Shown here: in pieces, positions 1 to 6,819 of the stretch
Numbering within the stretch: the stretch's first letter is position 1
Layout: every line of letters starts with the position of its first letter
From: Actinomycetota bacterium
GTDB lineage: Bacteria > Actinomycetota > Acidimicrobiia > Actinomarinales > Actinomarinaceae
Length of the DNA stretch: 8,172 nucleotides
Assembly: GCA_002724835.1 (NCBI GenBank)
Contig: PBPX01000030.1
Location: 1 to 8,172 of the forward strand
Reading direction: 5' to 3'
Notes under the pieces: model-generated
The model's database searches: none
Told to the model about the DNA's origin: nothing
Seen by the model: only the letters and a program-made list of their open reading frames with translations
Made by a program: the position numbers and the translations under genes

Positions 1-477
1 ACAAATGGTGGGGAGTCTGCAAACATAATTCCAGACTTTACAAGATCGAGCTGGATGATTAGGGCACAACGAACAAGTGAATTAAAAAAACTTGAATCAA
101 AAATTATAAAATGTTTTAAAAGTGCAGCCTTGGCTACTGGTTGTAAGGTAAATATAATTGAAGGTAACGGAATTTATGAAAATTTAGTAACAGACAAAAA
201 GTTAGCAACTATATTTACAAAATTTTCAAAAGAATTATCAATAGATATGAAGACCAATAAAGATTTTGATCAATCAAAAAATGGATCTACGGATTTTGGA
301 AATATATCTAAACTTATTCCCTCTTTGCATGCGTTCTTAGCCATAGTTCCTGATGATGGAAAAGTTGTTAACCATCAACCAGAATTTGCTGACGCAACGT
401 TAACTAGGGGTGCAAAAGAAGCTATAAAAAATGGAAGTATCTTACTGGCAGCCACTGTTTTGGAATTACAAAAATAA
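1..477 (+). CDS. M20-family amidohydrolase/peptidase, AbgB/PM20D2-like (3' part only)
   Basis: The reading frame is open from base 1, so the 5' part of the gene lies outside the window; the ATG at 55 is internal, not the start. The visible 158 residues begin with TNGGESANIIPD, the conserved turn of the M20 lid/dimerisation domain, followed by an RA pair. The catalytic domain then resumes with GSTDFGNIS (about residues 95-103) and NHQPEFA (about 124-130), whose His is the usual C-terminal metal ligand. These motifs match the M20D branch containing aminobenzoyl-glutamate hydrolase subunit B and PM20D2. Members are cytoplasmic metal-dependent hydrolases of amide bonds in N-acyl amino acids or dipeptides; the substrate here cannot be read. 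The gene ends at TAA, 14 nt from the convergently transcribed queF, and is not part of the minus-strand operon. Family assignment is firm; specificity is unknown. Confidence 0.85.
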   Translation, partial: TNGGESANIIPDFTRSSWMIRAQRTSELKKLESKIIKCFKSAALATGCKVNIIEGNGIYENLVTDKKLATIFTKFSKELSIDMKTNKDFDQSKNGSTDFGNISKLIPSLHAFLAIVPDDGKVVNHQPEFADATLTRGAKEAIKNGSILLAATVLELQK

Positions 478-485
478 TTTTTTTT
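458..485 (+). terminator. weak candidate terminator at the convergent gene ends
   Basis: TTTTG (458-462) and CAAAA (469-473) can pair around a 6-nt loop, followed after a short AT stretch by eight T (478-485). The stem is only five mostly A-U pairs and overlaps the end of the M20 gene, so it would be weak alone. It is the only terminator-like structure between the convergent M20 and queF genes. No better hairpin was seen for queF on the opposite strand. Confidence 0.3.
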
Positions 486-491
486 CTTAAT

Positions 492-887
492 CTACTCTTC
501 AACGTACCCAATAGCTGTAGTTTCAATCCCACCTCTTTTTGATTGTTCATTTGTAACTCTTACCCACTTTGGTTTTAGTGTGTCAAATATTTTTTGTGCA
601 ATTTCACTAGCCAATGCTTCACAAAAATGACCCTCTTCTCGAAAAGTCCAAAGATAGAGTTTTAAAGATTTTGATTCTAAGCACAATTGATTTGGTTCAT
701 ATTCAATAGTTAACTCCCCAAAATCTGGCTGACCGGTGATAGGACAGATGCTCGTTAATTCATCTGTAAAAAATTTAACCTCTATTACATTTTTTGGGGC
801 TGGAAAAGTTTCTAATTTATCGATGGGTTTATTAATTGTTGATTTTAAAACAGATAGTTCTTCACTGTTTTCAGGCATATCTGCCAT
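492..887 (-). CDS. queF: NADPH-dependent 7-cyano-7-deazaguanine (preQ0) reductase QueF
   Basis: QueF reduces the nitrile of preQ0 to the aminomethyl group of preQ1, the last free-base step before insertion into tRNA on the way to queuosine. The 131-residue protein is the short, single-domain (Bacillus-type) form. Visible motifs are TSICPITGQPDFG (45-57) with the thioimide-forming Cys48 and Asp55, the QueF signature ESKSLKLYL (71-79), substrate-binding Glu90 and RGGI (118-121). Cys48, Asp55 and Glu90 have the same spacing as Cys55, Asp62 and Glu97 of Bacillus subtilis QueF as I recall it. The residue before Glu90 is Cys89, where that enzyme has His96. It starts at ATG 885-887 with AGGAGG four bases upstream; a second ATG three codons in would be 13 bases away. 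It is the last gene of the minus-strand cluster, 84 nt after add, and that gap holds a preQ1 riboswitch. Confidence 0.95.
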   Translation of the reverse strand: MADMPENSEELSVLKSTINKPIDKLETFPAPKNVIEVKFFTDELTSICPITGQPDFGELTIEYEPNQLCLESKSLKLYLWTFREEGHFCEALASEIAQKIFDTLKPKWVRVTNEQSKRGGIETTAIGYVEE

Positions 888-891
888 TATT

Positions 892-927
892 CCTCCTAGT
901 TTTTTATAAGGTTATCTAGTTACTTAT
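892..927 (-). promoter_or_regulatory. preQ1-I riboswitch upstream of queF
   Basis: Read on the minus strand, AUAAG (927-923) pairs perfectly with CUUAU (910-906) around a 12-nt loop, UAACUAGAUAAC (922-911). An A-rich tail of six A (905-900) follows, then CUAGGAGG (899-892). This matches the B. subtilis queC aptamer, which has a 5-bp P1, a 12-nt loop containing CUAG and ending in C, and a tail of A residues then CUA. The U at the loop start and the C at its end correspond to the preQ1-contacting U6 and C17. Loop CUAG (919-916) can pair with tail CUAG (899-896) to form the P2 pseudoknot. That tail overlaps the first bases of the queF Shine-Dalgarno AGGAGG (897-892). Ligand binding should therefore hide the ribosome site, a translational OFF switch by the QueF product. 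No separate terminator stem is present. Confidence 0.87.
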
Positions 928-971
928 TAATTCAAGAGTAGTCTGATTCGCAAAGTTTAAAAAACTAGAAT

Positions 972-1952
972 TTATAAATTAGTAAATAATGAATCGGAGC
1001 TGTTTTTTAATAATAGCTCCTTATCTGAGCTGTCTAATTTTAAAAACTCTTTTGCCTTTTTAAACTCTTTAGAGAGGGTTGTATTTGCCATTAGGCGATT
1101 ATCAGTATTCAATGTAACTTTAAAACCGCTTTTTAAAAGAGCTATCGCTGGATGGTTCTCAATTGAAACTTCGCTTGCTCCCGATTTTACATTAGAAGAT
1201 ATACATATCTCCAGTGGTATCTGGTCATCTAAAACTATATCTGCAATTTTAGAATTTGGTATAAAAAGATCTCCCTCTTGTTTACATCCTTCAATAATTT
1301 GCCAGCCATGGCCAATTCTTTCAGCTTTACAGTTTATGATGGCGTCTTCAATATATGACAAATCTGCTGCTTCTCCAGCATGAATTGTAAGCCCAACATC
1401 AGAATCGCTTATTAAATGACATGCTTCTAAATGAAAACTGGGAGGATAATTAAATTCTGGACCAGCTAAATCAAACCCAACAACTTTATAATTAGTAGTT
1501 TCTATTGCAAGCTTCGCAACATCTAAGGAGTCATTATTTTGTCTCATACCACACAAAATTAAATTGAATTGGCCTCCAAAATCTTTTTCTCCTTCGATCA
1601 AACCAGCACAAGCTGCTTTAACAATTTCTACTGGACTTGTTCCTTCGTTTAAATGCTGTAAAGGTGCAAATCTTATTTCTGCATTTTGAACATTATCATT
1701 TCTTAAATCTTCTACAGCTTCATAAGAAATTCTTTCAATATATTCATATTTTTGCATTAGAGAAATAGTTAAAGCAAATTTGTTGAATACTTGATTATTT
1801 TTTGTTGATATATTCTCAAAAAACCAATCAGCTAATTCATCTTCATTTTTCGTAGGGAGTTCAATATTTTCTTTTGATGCAATCTCAATAATAGTTTCTG
1901 GTCTTAAGCCACCATCTAAATGATCGTGGAGTAATGAAATTTGATTATCTAT
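972..1952 (-). CDS. add: Adenosine deaminase, apparent AUA start
   Basis: This enzyme converts adenosine or deoxyadenosine to inosine or deoxyinosine plus ammonia in the cytoplasm. With the start used here it is 326 aa, close to the usual 330-350. The fold is a metal-dependent TIM barrel with HDHLDGGLRP at 9-18 (metal ligands His9 and His11), HAGE at 191-194 (ligand His191, catalytic Glu194), GHG at 214-216 (His215) and SSNV at 252-255. The last motif, NTDNRLM (282-288), carries ligand Asp284. The usual TDDP is TDNR here, a form I associate with actinobacterial enzymes. The first ATG (1755-1757) would remove 65 residues including HDH, so it cannot be the true start. The upstream frame is open to a TGA at 1959-1961 but has no ATG, GTG or TTG. 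ATA (1952-1950) overlaps the previous gene's TAG as ATAG, behind AGGTGAG with a 5-nt gap. A sequencing error or ATT at 1938-1940 are alternatives. Confidence 0.9.
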   Translation of the reverse strand: MDNQISLLHDHLDGGLRPETIIEIASKENIELPTKNEDELADWFFENISTKNNQVFNKFALTISLMQKYEYIERISYEAVEDLRNDNVQNAEIRFAPLQHLNEGTSPVEIVKAACAGLIEGEKDFGGQFNLILCGMRQNNDSLDVAKLAIETTNYKVVGFDLAGPEFNYPPSFHLEACHLISDSDVGLTIHAGEAADLSYIEDAIINCKAERIGHGWQIIEGCKQEGDLFIPNSKIADIVLDDQIPLEICISSNVKSGASEVSIENHPAIALLKSGFKVTLNTDNRLMANTTLSKEFKKAKEFLKLDSSDKELLLKNSSDSLFTNL

Positions 1953-3262
1953 GAGAACTCACCTTTTTCTATTCTTTCTTTAAAATTACTTTTTATTAAT
2001 AATTTATCTAATACTTGATTTGCTTCATATATAATTTTTTCTTTATCTAAATCAATAAATTCGTAATTCCTAATTACCTCTTTACCATTTATAACAACAT
2101 CTTTAACCTCTTTAGAGCTAGAAGAAAGAACAATATTATTGATTAAATCATGGATGGGTTGTATTTTCTCTGAGTCTAAATTAATAGTTATAAAATCTGC
2201 ATATGATCCACTCTCCATATTGTAAATATCATTTTGTAAAGTTAGCTTTTCAAAATTTTGTTTTGTTGCAATTTCAAAAACATTTTTTGGTGTCAATTTA
2301 GTTTCTAAACCTTTTGAATTATTAAGTAATAAAGCTGTCCTTGTTTCCTCAATCATGTCATAATCATCATTTCCACCTGAGCAATCAGTACCAATTCCCC
2401 AATTTGCATTATTTGATAGCAAATTGTTAGTGTCGAGTAGTTTCCCACCTAGAGCATGTGTGCTTGGACAGAAAATAGGATAAGTATTAGAACTTGCTAA
2501 TAAATCTAAATCTCCTTCTTCCACAACATTGCAATGAGCTGCAATTAAATTGCTCCCTAATAATCCGATTTCTTGGGCATGTTTTATTGGGGATACTCCA
2601 AAATTCTCTTTAATGTAATCAAATTCAACTTTGGTTTGAGAAAGATGTATATGAATAGGTATATTATTATCTTCTGCAAAATTTTTCATTTTTAAAATTG
2701 TTTCAGGATTAGTTGTGTCTGTTGCGTGAGGAGCCATAACAGGGTGGATTAAATCATTAGATTTTATAAAATTCTTAACAAAAGATTCTGCCATAATTAA
2801 TTGATCTTCACCAGTCCATGGCCCGTACTCCGTCATAACAGTATGCCCTATAAAACCTCTGATCCCAGTATCTAAACAGGCTTTTGCTACACCTTCAGAA
2901 AAAAAATAGTGATCATTAATTGATGTAGTTCCTGAGGAGAGACAATCTAGAATCCCAAGACAAGAAAGTTTATATACATCATCTTCTGTTAAGTGAGGTT
3001 CAATTCCCCACATGACGTCATAAAGGGCACTCGCTTGAGAATGTCCTAGTCCTTTAACACTAACAAGGCCTACATGGGAATGAGCATTAACAAATCCCGG
3101 AACTATTGCAACATTTCCAAGATCTTCTATCTGACTTCCTTTTTCTAAGTCTTTTTCATCAATGACATCAGAGATTTTACCTTCTTGAATTTGAACAACT
3201 TTATCTTTTAGTACTGTTTGACTATTTGAAACTACATATTTTGCTTTATAGTTGATTGTCAA
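1949..3262 (-). CDS. Amidohydrolase-superfamily deaminase (TrzA/SAH-MTA deaminase-like)
   Basis: This 437-aa cytoplasmic metal-dependent hydrolase belongs to the family of S-adenosylhomocysteine/methylthioadenosine deaminase, guanine deaminase and the chlorotriazine hydrolases. A short N-terminal beta-sandwich leads into PGFVNAHSH (55-63; ligands His61 and His63), and APHAT is at 177-181. HIHLSQT (204-210) supplies ligand His206, AAHC (241-244) gives His243, and GTDCSG (291-296) gives Asp293. The C-terminal part returns to the sandwich with SYADFITI (353-360). Members of this family usually have Glu in HLxET; here it is Gln209, so the acid/base residue may differ. Placement between a nucleoside importer and adenosine deaminase suggests a purine or modified-nucleoside deaminase, but the exact substrate is not readable. 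It starts at TTG (3262-3260), since no ATG lies before conserved sequence. It begins 2 nt after the permease stop and lacks a clear Shine-Dalgarno, so it probably depends on translational coupling. Confidence 0.85.
   Translation of the reverse strand: MTINYKAKYVVSNSQTVLKDKVVQIQEGKISDVIDEKDLEKGSQIEDLGNVAIVPGFVNAHSHVGLVSVKGLGHSQASALYDVMWGIEPHLTEDDVYKLSCLGILDCLSSGTTSINDHYFFSEGVAKACLDTGIRGFIGHTVMTEYGPWTGEDQLIMAESFVKNFIKSNDLIHPVMAPHATDTTNPETILKMKNFAEDNNIPIHIHLSQTKVEFDYIKENFGVSPIKHAQEIGLLGSNLIAAHCNVVEEGDLDLLASSNTYPIFCPSTHALGGKLLDTNNLLSNNANWGIGTDCSGGNDDYDMIEETRTALLLNNSKGLETKLTPKNVFEIATKQNFEKLTLQNDIYNMESGSYADFITINLDSEKIQPIHDLINNIVLSSSSKEVKDVVINGKEVIRNYEFIDLDKEKIIYEANQVLDKLLIKSNFKERIEKGEFS
1958..1964 (-). 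promoter_or_regulatory. ribosome binding site that sets the add start
   Basis: AGGTGAG on the minus strand lies inside the last codons of the preceding amidohydrolase gene. It is five bases before ATA (1952-1950), the spacing expected for a start codon there. For the next possible non-standard start, ATT at 1938-1940, the gap would be 17 bases, which is too long. No other purine-rich site occurs near the frame opening. Confidence 0.6.
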
Positions 3263-3264
3263 TT

Positions 3265-4194
3265 TTATTCAGAAGTATCTATAGGAACTCTTCGTACCCT
3301 GTACCTTTGCCTTACTCCAATCAAAATAAGCACAACTACTGTAAGAGCGTATGGGATCATTAATACTAATCTTGAATCCAGCTCATATACCCCTTGAAGT
3401 CTTATCCCAATAGCATCTCCCAAACCAAAAAATCCACTAGCTCCAAATGTTCCTAAAGGTGTGTTGAAACCAAACGATGAAGCAACTAATCCAATGTATC
3501 CCTTTCCTGCAGACATTCCTTCTGTAAATAAGGTCATATTCTCTAACGACAAGAATGTTCCACCAATCCCAGCCAATATTCCTGAAAAAATAACAGTCAA
3601 CCACTTCATTCTTATAGTATTAATCCCGGCATCTTCTGCGGCTTCAGGATTCTCACCAGTAGCTCTAATTGCGGTACCTAACCTTGTCTTGTAATAAACA
3701 AAATAAAGAAGTATGGCTAGAAAGAAAATTAGGTACACAGAGGGTGTATACCCTGAAAAAATTAATTCAAATCTAGTATCTTTTAAAAATCCTATTTCAA
3801 TTGGGTCTATTCCTTGAATTGAAGGATCAGAAAAGAATCCTCTTCTATCAAATAATGTTTCTAGTAAATATCTAGTAAACGCTATTGCAAAAATGTTAAT
3901 GGCCAAACCTGCTAAAACTTCATCTGCTCCAAGATTGAAACTTAACACACCAAAAAGAATTGCGGTCAAGACTCCTGCTAAAACTCCGCAAATAAACCCT
4001 GTTAAAGCACTGCCTGAATAATAACTTGCTGCAACACCTATAAAAGCTGCATTGAGCATTTTACCTTCTAGACCAATATTCAACACACCAGAAGCTGAAC
4101 ACATAGCAGCACCAAAACCTATTAAAGCTATCGGTGTCATGCTTCTTAATACACTCCTAAAAAGAGATATATCAAATATTTCAAGCCATTCCAT
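3265..4194 (-). CDS. Nucleoside ABC transporter permease, BPD_transp_2 family (second permease)
   Basis: This 309-aa inner-membrane permease pairs with the 360-aa permease encoded just before it, comparable to NupQ of the B. subtilis guanosine importer. Strongly hydrophobic segments run through most of the protein. GVLNIGLEGKM (36-46) is the conserved family motif after the first membrane segment, and GADEVLAGLAIN (89-100) follows. RLGTAIRATGENPEAAEDAG (171-190) is the cytoplasmic coupling loop that contacts the ATPase. SGILAGIGG (204-212) and KGYIGLVA (231-238) are also typical. The C-terminus is basic (RQRYRVRR), consistent with a cytoplasmic end. It starts at ATG 4194-4192, overlapping the previous stop by one base (TAATG), with AAGGAAGG (4209-4202) seven bases upstream, so the two permeases are translationally coupled. 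Role and family are clear; the transported substrate is inferred from context. Confidence 0.93.
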   Translation of the reverse strand: MEWLEIFDISLFRSVLRSMTPIALIGFGAAMCSASGVLNIGLEGKMLNAAFIGVAASYYSGSALTGFICGVLAGVLTAILFGVLSFNLGADEVLAGLAINIFAIAFTRYLLETLFDRRGFFSDPSIQGIDPIEIGFLKDTRFELIFSGYTPSVYLIFFLAILLYFVYYKTRLGTAIRATGENPEAAEDAGINTIRMKWLTVIFSGILAGIGGTFLSLENMTLFTEGMSAGKGYIGLVASSFGFNTPLGTFGASGFFGLGDAIGIRLQGVYELDSRLVLMIPYALTVVVLILIGVRQRYRVRRVPIDTSE

Positions 4195-5276
4195 TACTTA
4201 ACCTTCCTTGAGAAGAATTTATCCAACCTCTTAACAAATTCAAAACGCTCTAATGAACTAACTATTTTTTGAGCACTGACAAAAAAGATAAGAATCGACA
4301 TTAAAATAACTACAATCTCTCTAGATACTTCAGTTTTATAGTCAACAAATAACCCGCCATTTTTTAAAGCGGCATAGAAGAGAGATGATATTAATCCCCC
4401 TAAAGGCTCTAGTTTCCCAATAATTGCAATTAAAATTCCATCAAAACCTTGATTGAATGCCATCTCTTGATAAAAATTTCTTGTATTGCCAAGAACAATA
4501 ACTGCGCCTGCTAAGCCTCCAATTGCTCCTGAAATTAACATACCAGTTATTGCAGATCTGTCTGAAGGAATTCCAAGATATGAACTATATCTTGATGGAT
4601 AAAAACCAACCAAACCATCTCCTCCTGATCTAAGTTCATATCCAAAAGTAGTTTTATTTAATACAAAATAAGCTGCAAAAGCTACAAATACAGCAATAAA
4701 AAATCCTGTGTGGAATTCAGAGTTTGGAAAATACTGCTTCAACTCTGCTGTTTCCAATATTCTTGCTGTTGTTGGAGCAATAGGTGCAGCTCTAAATGGT
4801 CCATTACACATATATGAGACAAACAAAACAGCAACGAAGTTAAGAATAATAGTAGAAATAATCTCACTAACACCTGCATAAACTCTAAGTAAAGCTGGCA
4901 TAAGCATCCATAAAGCTCCAACTAACATTCCTATAAATATACAGAGAGACACATGGCTTAAGTGACCTAAAGTAGTAAATCTATATCCTGCCCAAGCAGC
5001 ATATAATGCACCCACATACATCGAACCGTTAATTCCTATATTGAACATTCCTACTCTAAATGAAATTACTGTAGCAACAGATGTCAAAATATATGGTGTT
5101 GCAATGTTCAAAGTATTTAAAATATTTCTTTGCCCAACAAATGCCCCTTCATAAAATAACTTTGCTATATCTGTTGGAATGAAGCCAGTTACTGTAAGTA
5201 TTGCATAAGCTACTCCAGCTGTAATAAACATTCCTGCTACTAAAACAAGTACGTCTTTAAAAGAAAATTTTTCCAT
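4194..5276 (-). CDS. Nucleoside ABC transporter permease, BPD_transp_2 family (first permease)
   Basis: This 360-aa integral membrane protein is the larger of the two permeases, comparable to NupP. It opens with a hydrophobic segment at about 9-31, then GMFNIGINGSMYVGA (76-90), the counterpart of the NIGLEG motif in its partner. GVSEIISTIILN (135-146) is the permease signature region, and further membrane segments lie at about 190-206, 243-263 and 320-336. The coupling loop FGYELRSGGD (211-220) is recognisable, but the stretch up to LGI (234-236) is about six residues longer than in the other permease and family members. The C-terminus is charged and likely cytoplasmic. It starts at ATG 5276-5274 with AAAAGG (5288-5283) six bases upstream, and begins 2 nt after the ATPase stop. 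Nucleoside specificity rests on family and neighbours. Confidence 0.93.
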   Translation of the reverse strand: MEKFSFKDVLVLVAGMFITAGVAYAILTVTGFIPTDIAKLFYEGAFVGQRNILNTLNIATPYILTSVATVISFRVGMFNIGINGSMYVGALYAAWAGYRFTTLGHLSHVSLCIFIGMLVGALWMLMPALLRVYAGVSEIISTIILNFVAVLFVSYMCNGPFRAAPIAPTTARILETAELKQYFPNSEFHTGFFIAVFVAFAAYFVLNKTTFGYELRSGGDGLVGFYPSRYSSYLGIPSDRSAITGMLISGAIGGLAGAVIVLGNTRNFYQEMAFNQGFDGILIAIIGKLEPLGGLISSLFYAALKNGGLFVDYKTEVSREIVVILMSILIFFVSAQKIVSSLERFEFVKRLDKFFSRKVK

Positions 5277-5278
5277 TT

Positions 5279-6805
5279 CTAACCTTTTATTCCAGCCATA
5301 TATAAGCCCATTTGTTCTTGATTAACTTTTGAAGGATCAACCCATTCAACAAATTCTCCTTCATAAATAACACCAACTCTATCGGCTACTGACATAACCT
5401 CATCAAGTTCTGCTGAAATTAAAAGAACCGCTTTTCCTGAATCTCTAATTTCAACAATCTGCTCATGAATAGCTTCAATATTTCCTATGTCTACCCCTCT
5501 AGTAGGCTGTGAAGCAATTGTTAATGCCGGTTCCTCAGAAAGCTCTCTTGCTACAACGACCTTTTGTTGGTTACCTCCAGATAAAGAGCCGGCACGAATA
5601 GTCACACCTGGCGATCTGATGTCAAAAGTTTCTCTTAATTCATTACTATGTCTTAAAATATTTTTCATGCTAACTATTCCTCCTCTTGAAAGAGGTGATC
5701 TGAAATATGATGTTCCAATTAAATTTTCCCAAATTGCTAATCTAACATTTAATCCAGTATTTGATCTGTCTTCAGGAATATGAGCAAGACCTTCTCTTCG
5801 TCTTTGTCTAGGAGAATTCTTTTCAATATTTTTTCCTTCAAAAAGTATCTCTCCTCTACTAGTGTCTCTTAAACCAGCCAGAGCTTCTACGAGTTCTGTC
5901 TGACCATTTCCATCTACTCCGGCTATACCTACAATCTCTCCTTTTGCTACTTCAAAATTTACTCCTTTAACAGCAACTAGTCCTCTTGCATCATGTACCC
6001 ATAGATCTTTAACCTCAAGTACAACATCAGTTGGTTTAGATTTTTCTTTTTGAACTTGTAAAAAGACTTCTCTTCCGACCATTAAATTAGCTAATTCTTT
6101 AACAGATGTTTTTTTTGTTTCGGAAACCCCCTGTACCTCTCCATCTCTCATTACTGTTACTCGATCAGATATTTCCATTACTTCTCTTAGCTTGTGGGTA
6201 ATAAATATTACTGTTTTACCTTCGTCAACTAAACTTCTAATAACCTGGAAGAGTTCATCTGTTTCTTGAGGTGTTAGAACTGCTGTTGGCTCATCCAATA
6301 TCAATATATCAGCGTTCCTATATAGTGTTTTTAAAATTTCAGTTCTTTGTTGAATTCCCACAGAAGCATCTATCATGCGAAGATTGGGGTCAACATCCAA
6401 TCCATATTTTTCAGCAATTTCTGAAACATCTTTATTTAATTTGTCCCAATTAATCAAACCATTTGAATTTCGTGGTTCTTCTCCTAAACCTATATTTTCA
6501 GCAGCGGTAAAGGATGGGACTAGATGAAATTCCTGATGAACCATTCCAATTCCCAGTTTTATAGCCGTGTCAACTTTATTTATTTCTACTACATTCCCGT
6601 TAACAGAAACTTCACCTTCATCGGCTTGTTCTATTCCGTAAAGTATTTTCATTAAAGTTGACTTACCTGCACCATTTTCACCAACTAGTGCGTGTATCTC
6701 ACCCTTGTTTACTGTAAAGTCGACTGATTTATTAGCTACTACACCAGGATAAGATTTGGTAATTCCTTTAACTTCTATAGCTAATTCTTTTTGTTTTTTA
6801 TTCAT
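5279..6805 (-). CDS. Nucleoside ABC transporter ATPase with two nucleotide-binding domains
   Basis: This 508-aa protein drives import at the inner face of the membrane and resembles NupO and the sugar ATPases RbsA/MglA. The first domain is complete, with Walker A GENGAGKST (42-50), Q-loop Gln91, signature SVGIQQR (148-154), Walker B ILILDEP (167-173) with Glu172, and switch His204. The second has the family's usual degenerate Walker A, GVDGNGQTE (296-304), where Lys is replaced by Gln. Its signature LSGGNQQ (408-414) is intact, but SQPTRGVDIG (432-441) lacks the catalytic Glu and SAE (464-466) replaces the switch His. The second site is therefore probably non-hydrolytic, as is normal here. 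It starts at ATG 6805-6803 with no Shine-Dalgarno nearby and lies 62 nt after the lipoprotein gene, across an intrinsic hairpin. Lower expression than the binding protein is expected. Confidence 0.96.
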   Translation of the reverse strand: MNKKQKELAIEVKGITKSYPGVVANKSVDFTVNKGEIHALVGENGAGKSTLMKILYGIEQADEGEVSVNGNVVEINKVDTAIKLGIGMVHQEFHLVPSFTAAENIGLGEEPRNSNGLINWDKLNKDVSEIAEKYGLDVDPNLRMIDASVGIQQRTEILKTLYRNADILILDEPTAVLTPQETDELFQVIRSLVDEGKTVIFITHKLREVMEISDRVTVMRDGEVQGVSETKKTSVKELANLMVGREVFLQVQKEKSKPTDVVLEVKDLWVHDARGLVAVKGVNFEVAKGEIVGIAGVDGNGQTELVEALAGLRDTSRGEILFEGKNIEKNSPRQRRREGLAHIPEDRSNTGLNVRLAIWENLIGTSYFRSPLSRGGIVSMKNILRHSNELRETFDIRSPGVTIRAGSLSGGNQQKVVVARELSEEPALTIASQPTRGVDIGNIEAIHEQIVEIRDSGKAVLLISAELDEVMSVADRVGVIYEGEFVEWVDPSKVNQEQMGLYMAGIKG

Positions 6806-6819
6806 ACGAAATATAGTTT

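Noticed and set aside
55..477. M20 gene starting at ATG 55
   Set aside because: The frame is open back to base 1 and the upstream codons encode the conserved GGESANIIPD turn, so this Met is internal to a gene cut by the window edge.
928..971. Separate promoter for queF in the gap after add
   Set aside because: TTGCGA and TAATAA on the minus strand have an 18-base spacer, but the resulting start would fall inside or after the first P1 strand of the riboswitch and destroy it. Read-through from add or another unseen promoter is more likely.
972..1757. A shorter adenosine deaminase starting at ATG 1755-1757
   Set aside because: It lacks the first 65 residues with the metal-binding HDH and LDGG motifs, has no ribosome site nearby and would leave a 190-base gap in an otherwise packed operon. 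The same frame is open upstream and encodes the missing motifs.
3461..3694. 77-codon plus-strand open frame
   Set aside because: It lies opposite the well-conserved permease gene, has no recognisable family and no ribosome site; it is a frame shadow.
4739..4921. 60-codon minus-strand open frame inside the larger permease
   Set aside because: It is a different reading frame of the same strand within the permease and has a Leu/Phe-rich composition expected of a shifted membrane-protein frame.
5487..5783. 98-codon plus-strand open frame
   Set aside because: It is antisense to the second nucleotide-binding domain of the ATPase, with no motif of its own.
6271..6453. 60-codon plus-strand open frame
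   Set aside because: It is antisense to the first nucleotide-binding domain of the ATPase; no support for expression.
5279..6805. Second ATPase domain considered as decayed or mutated
   Set aside because: The Gln in Walker A, missing Walker B Glu and missing switch His are normal for the second domain in this family of sugar and nucleoside importers.
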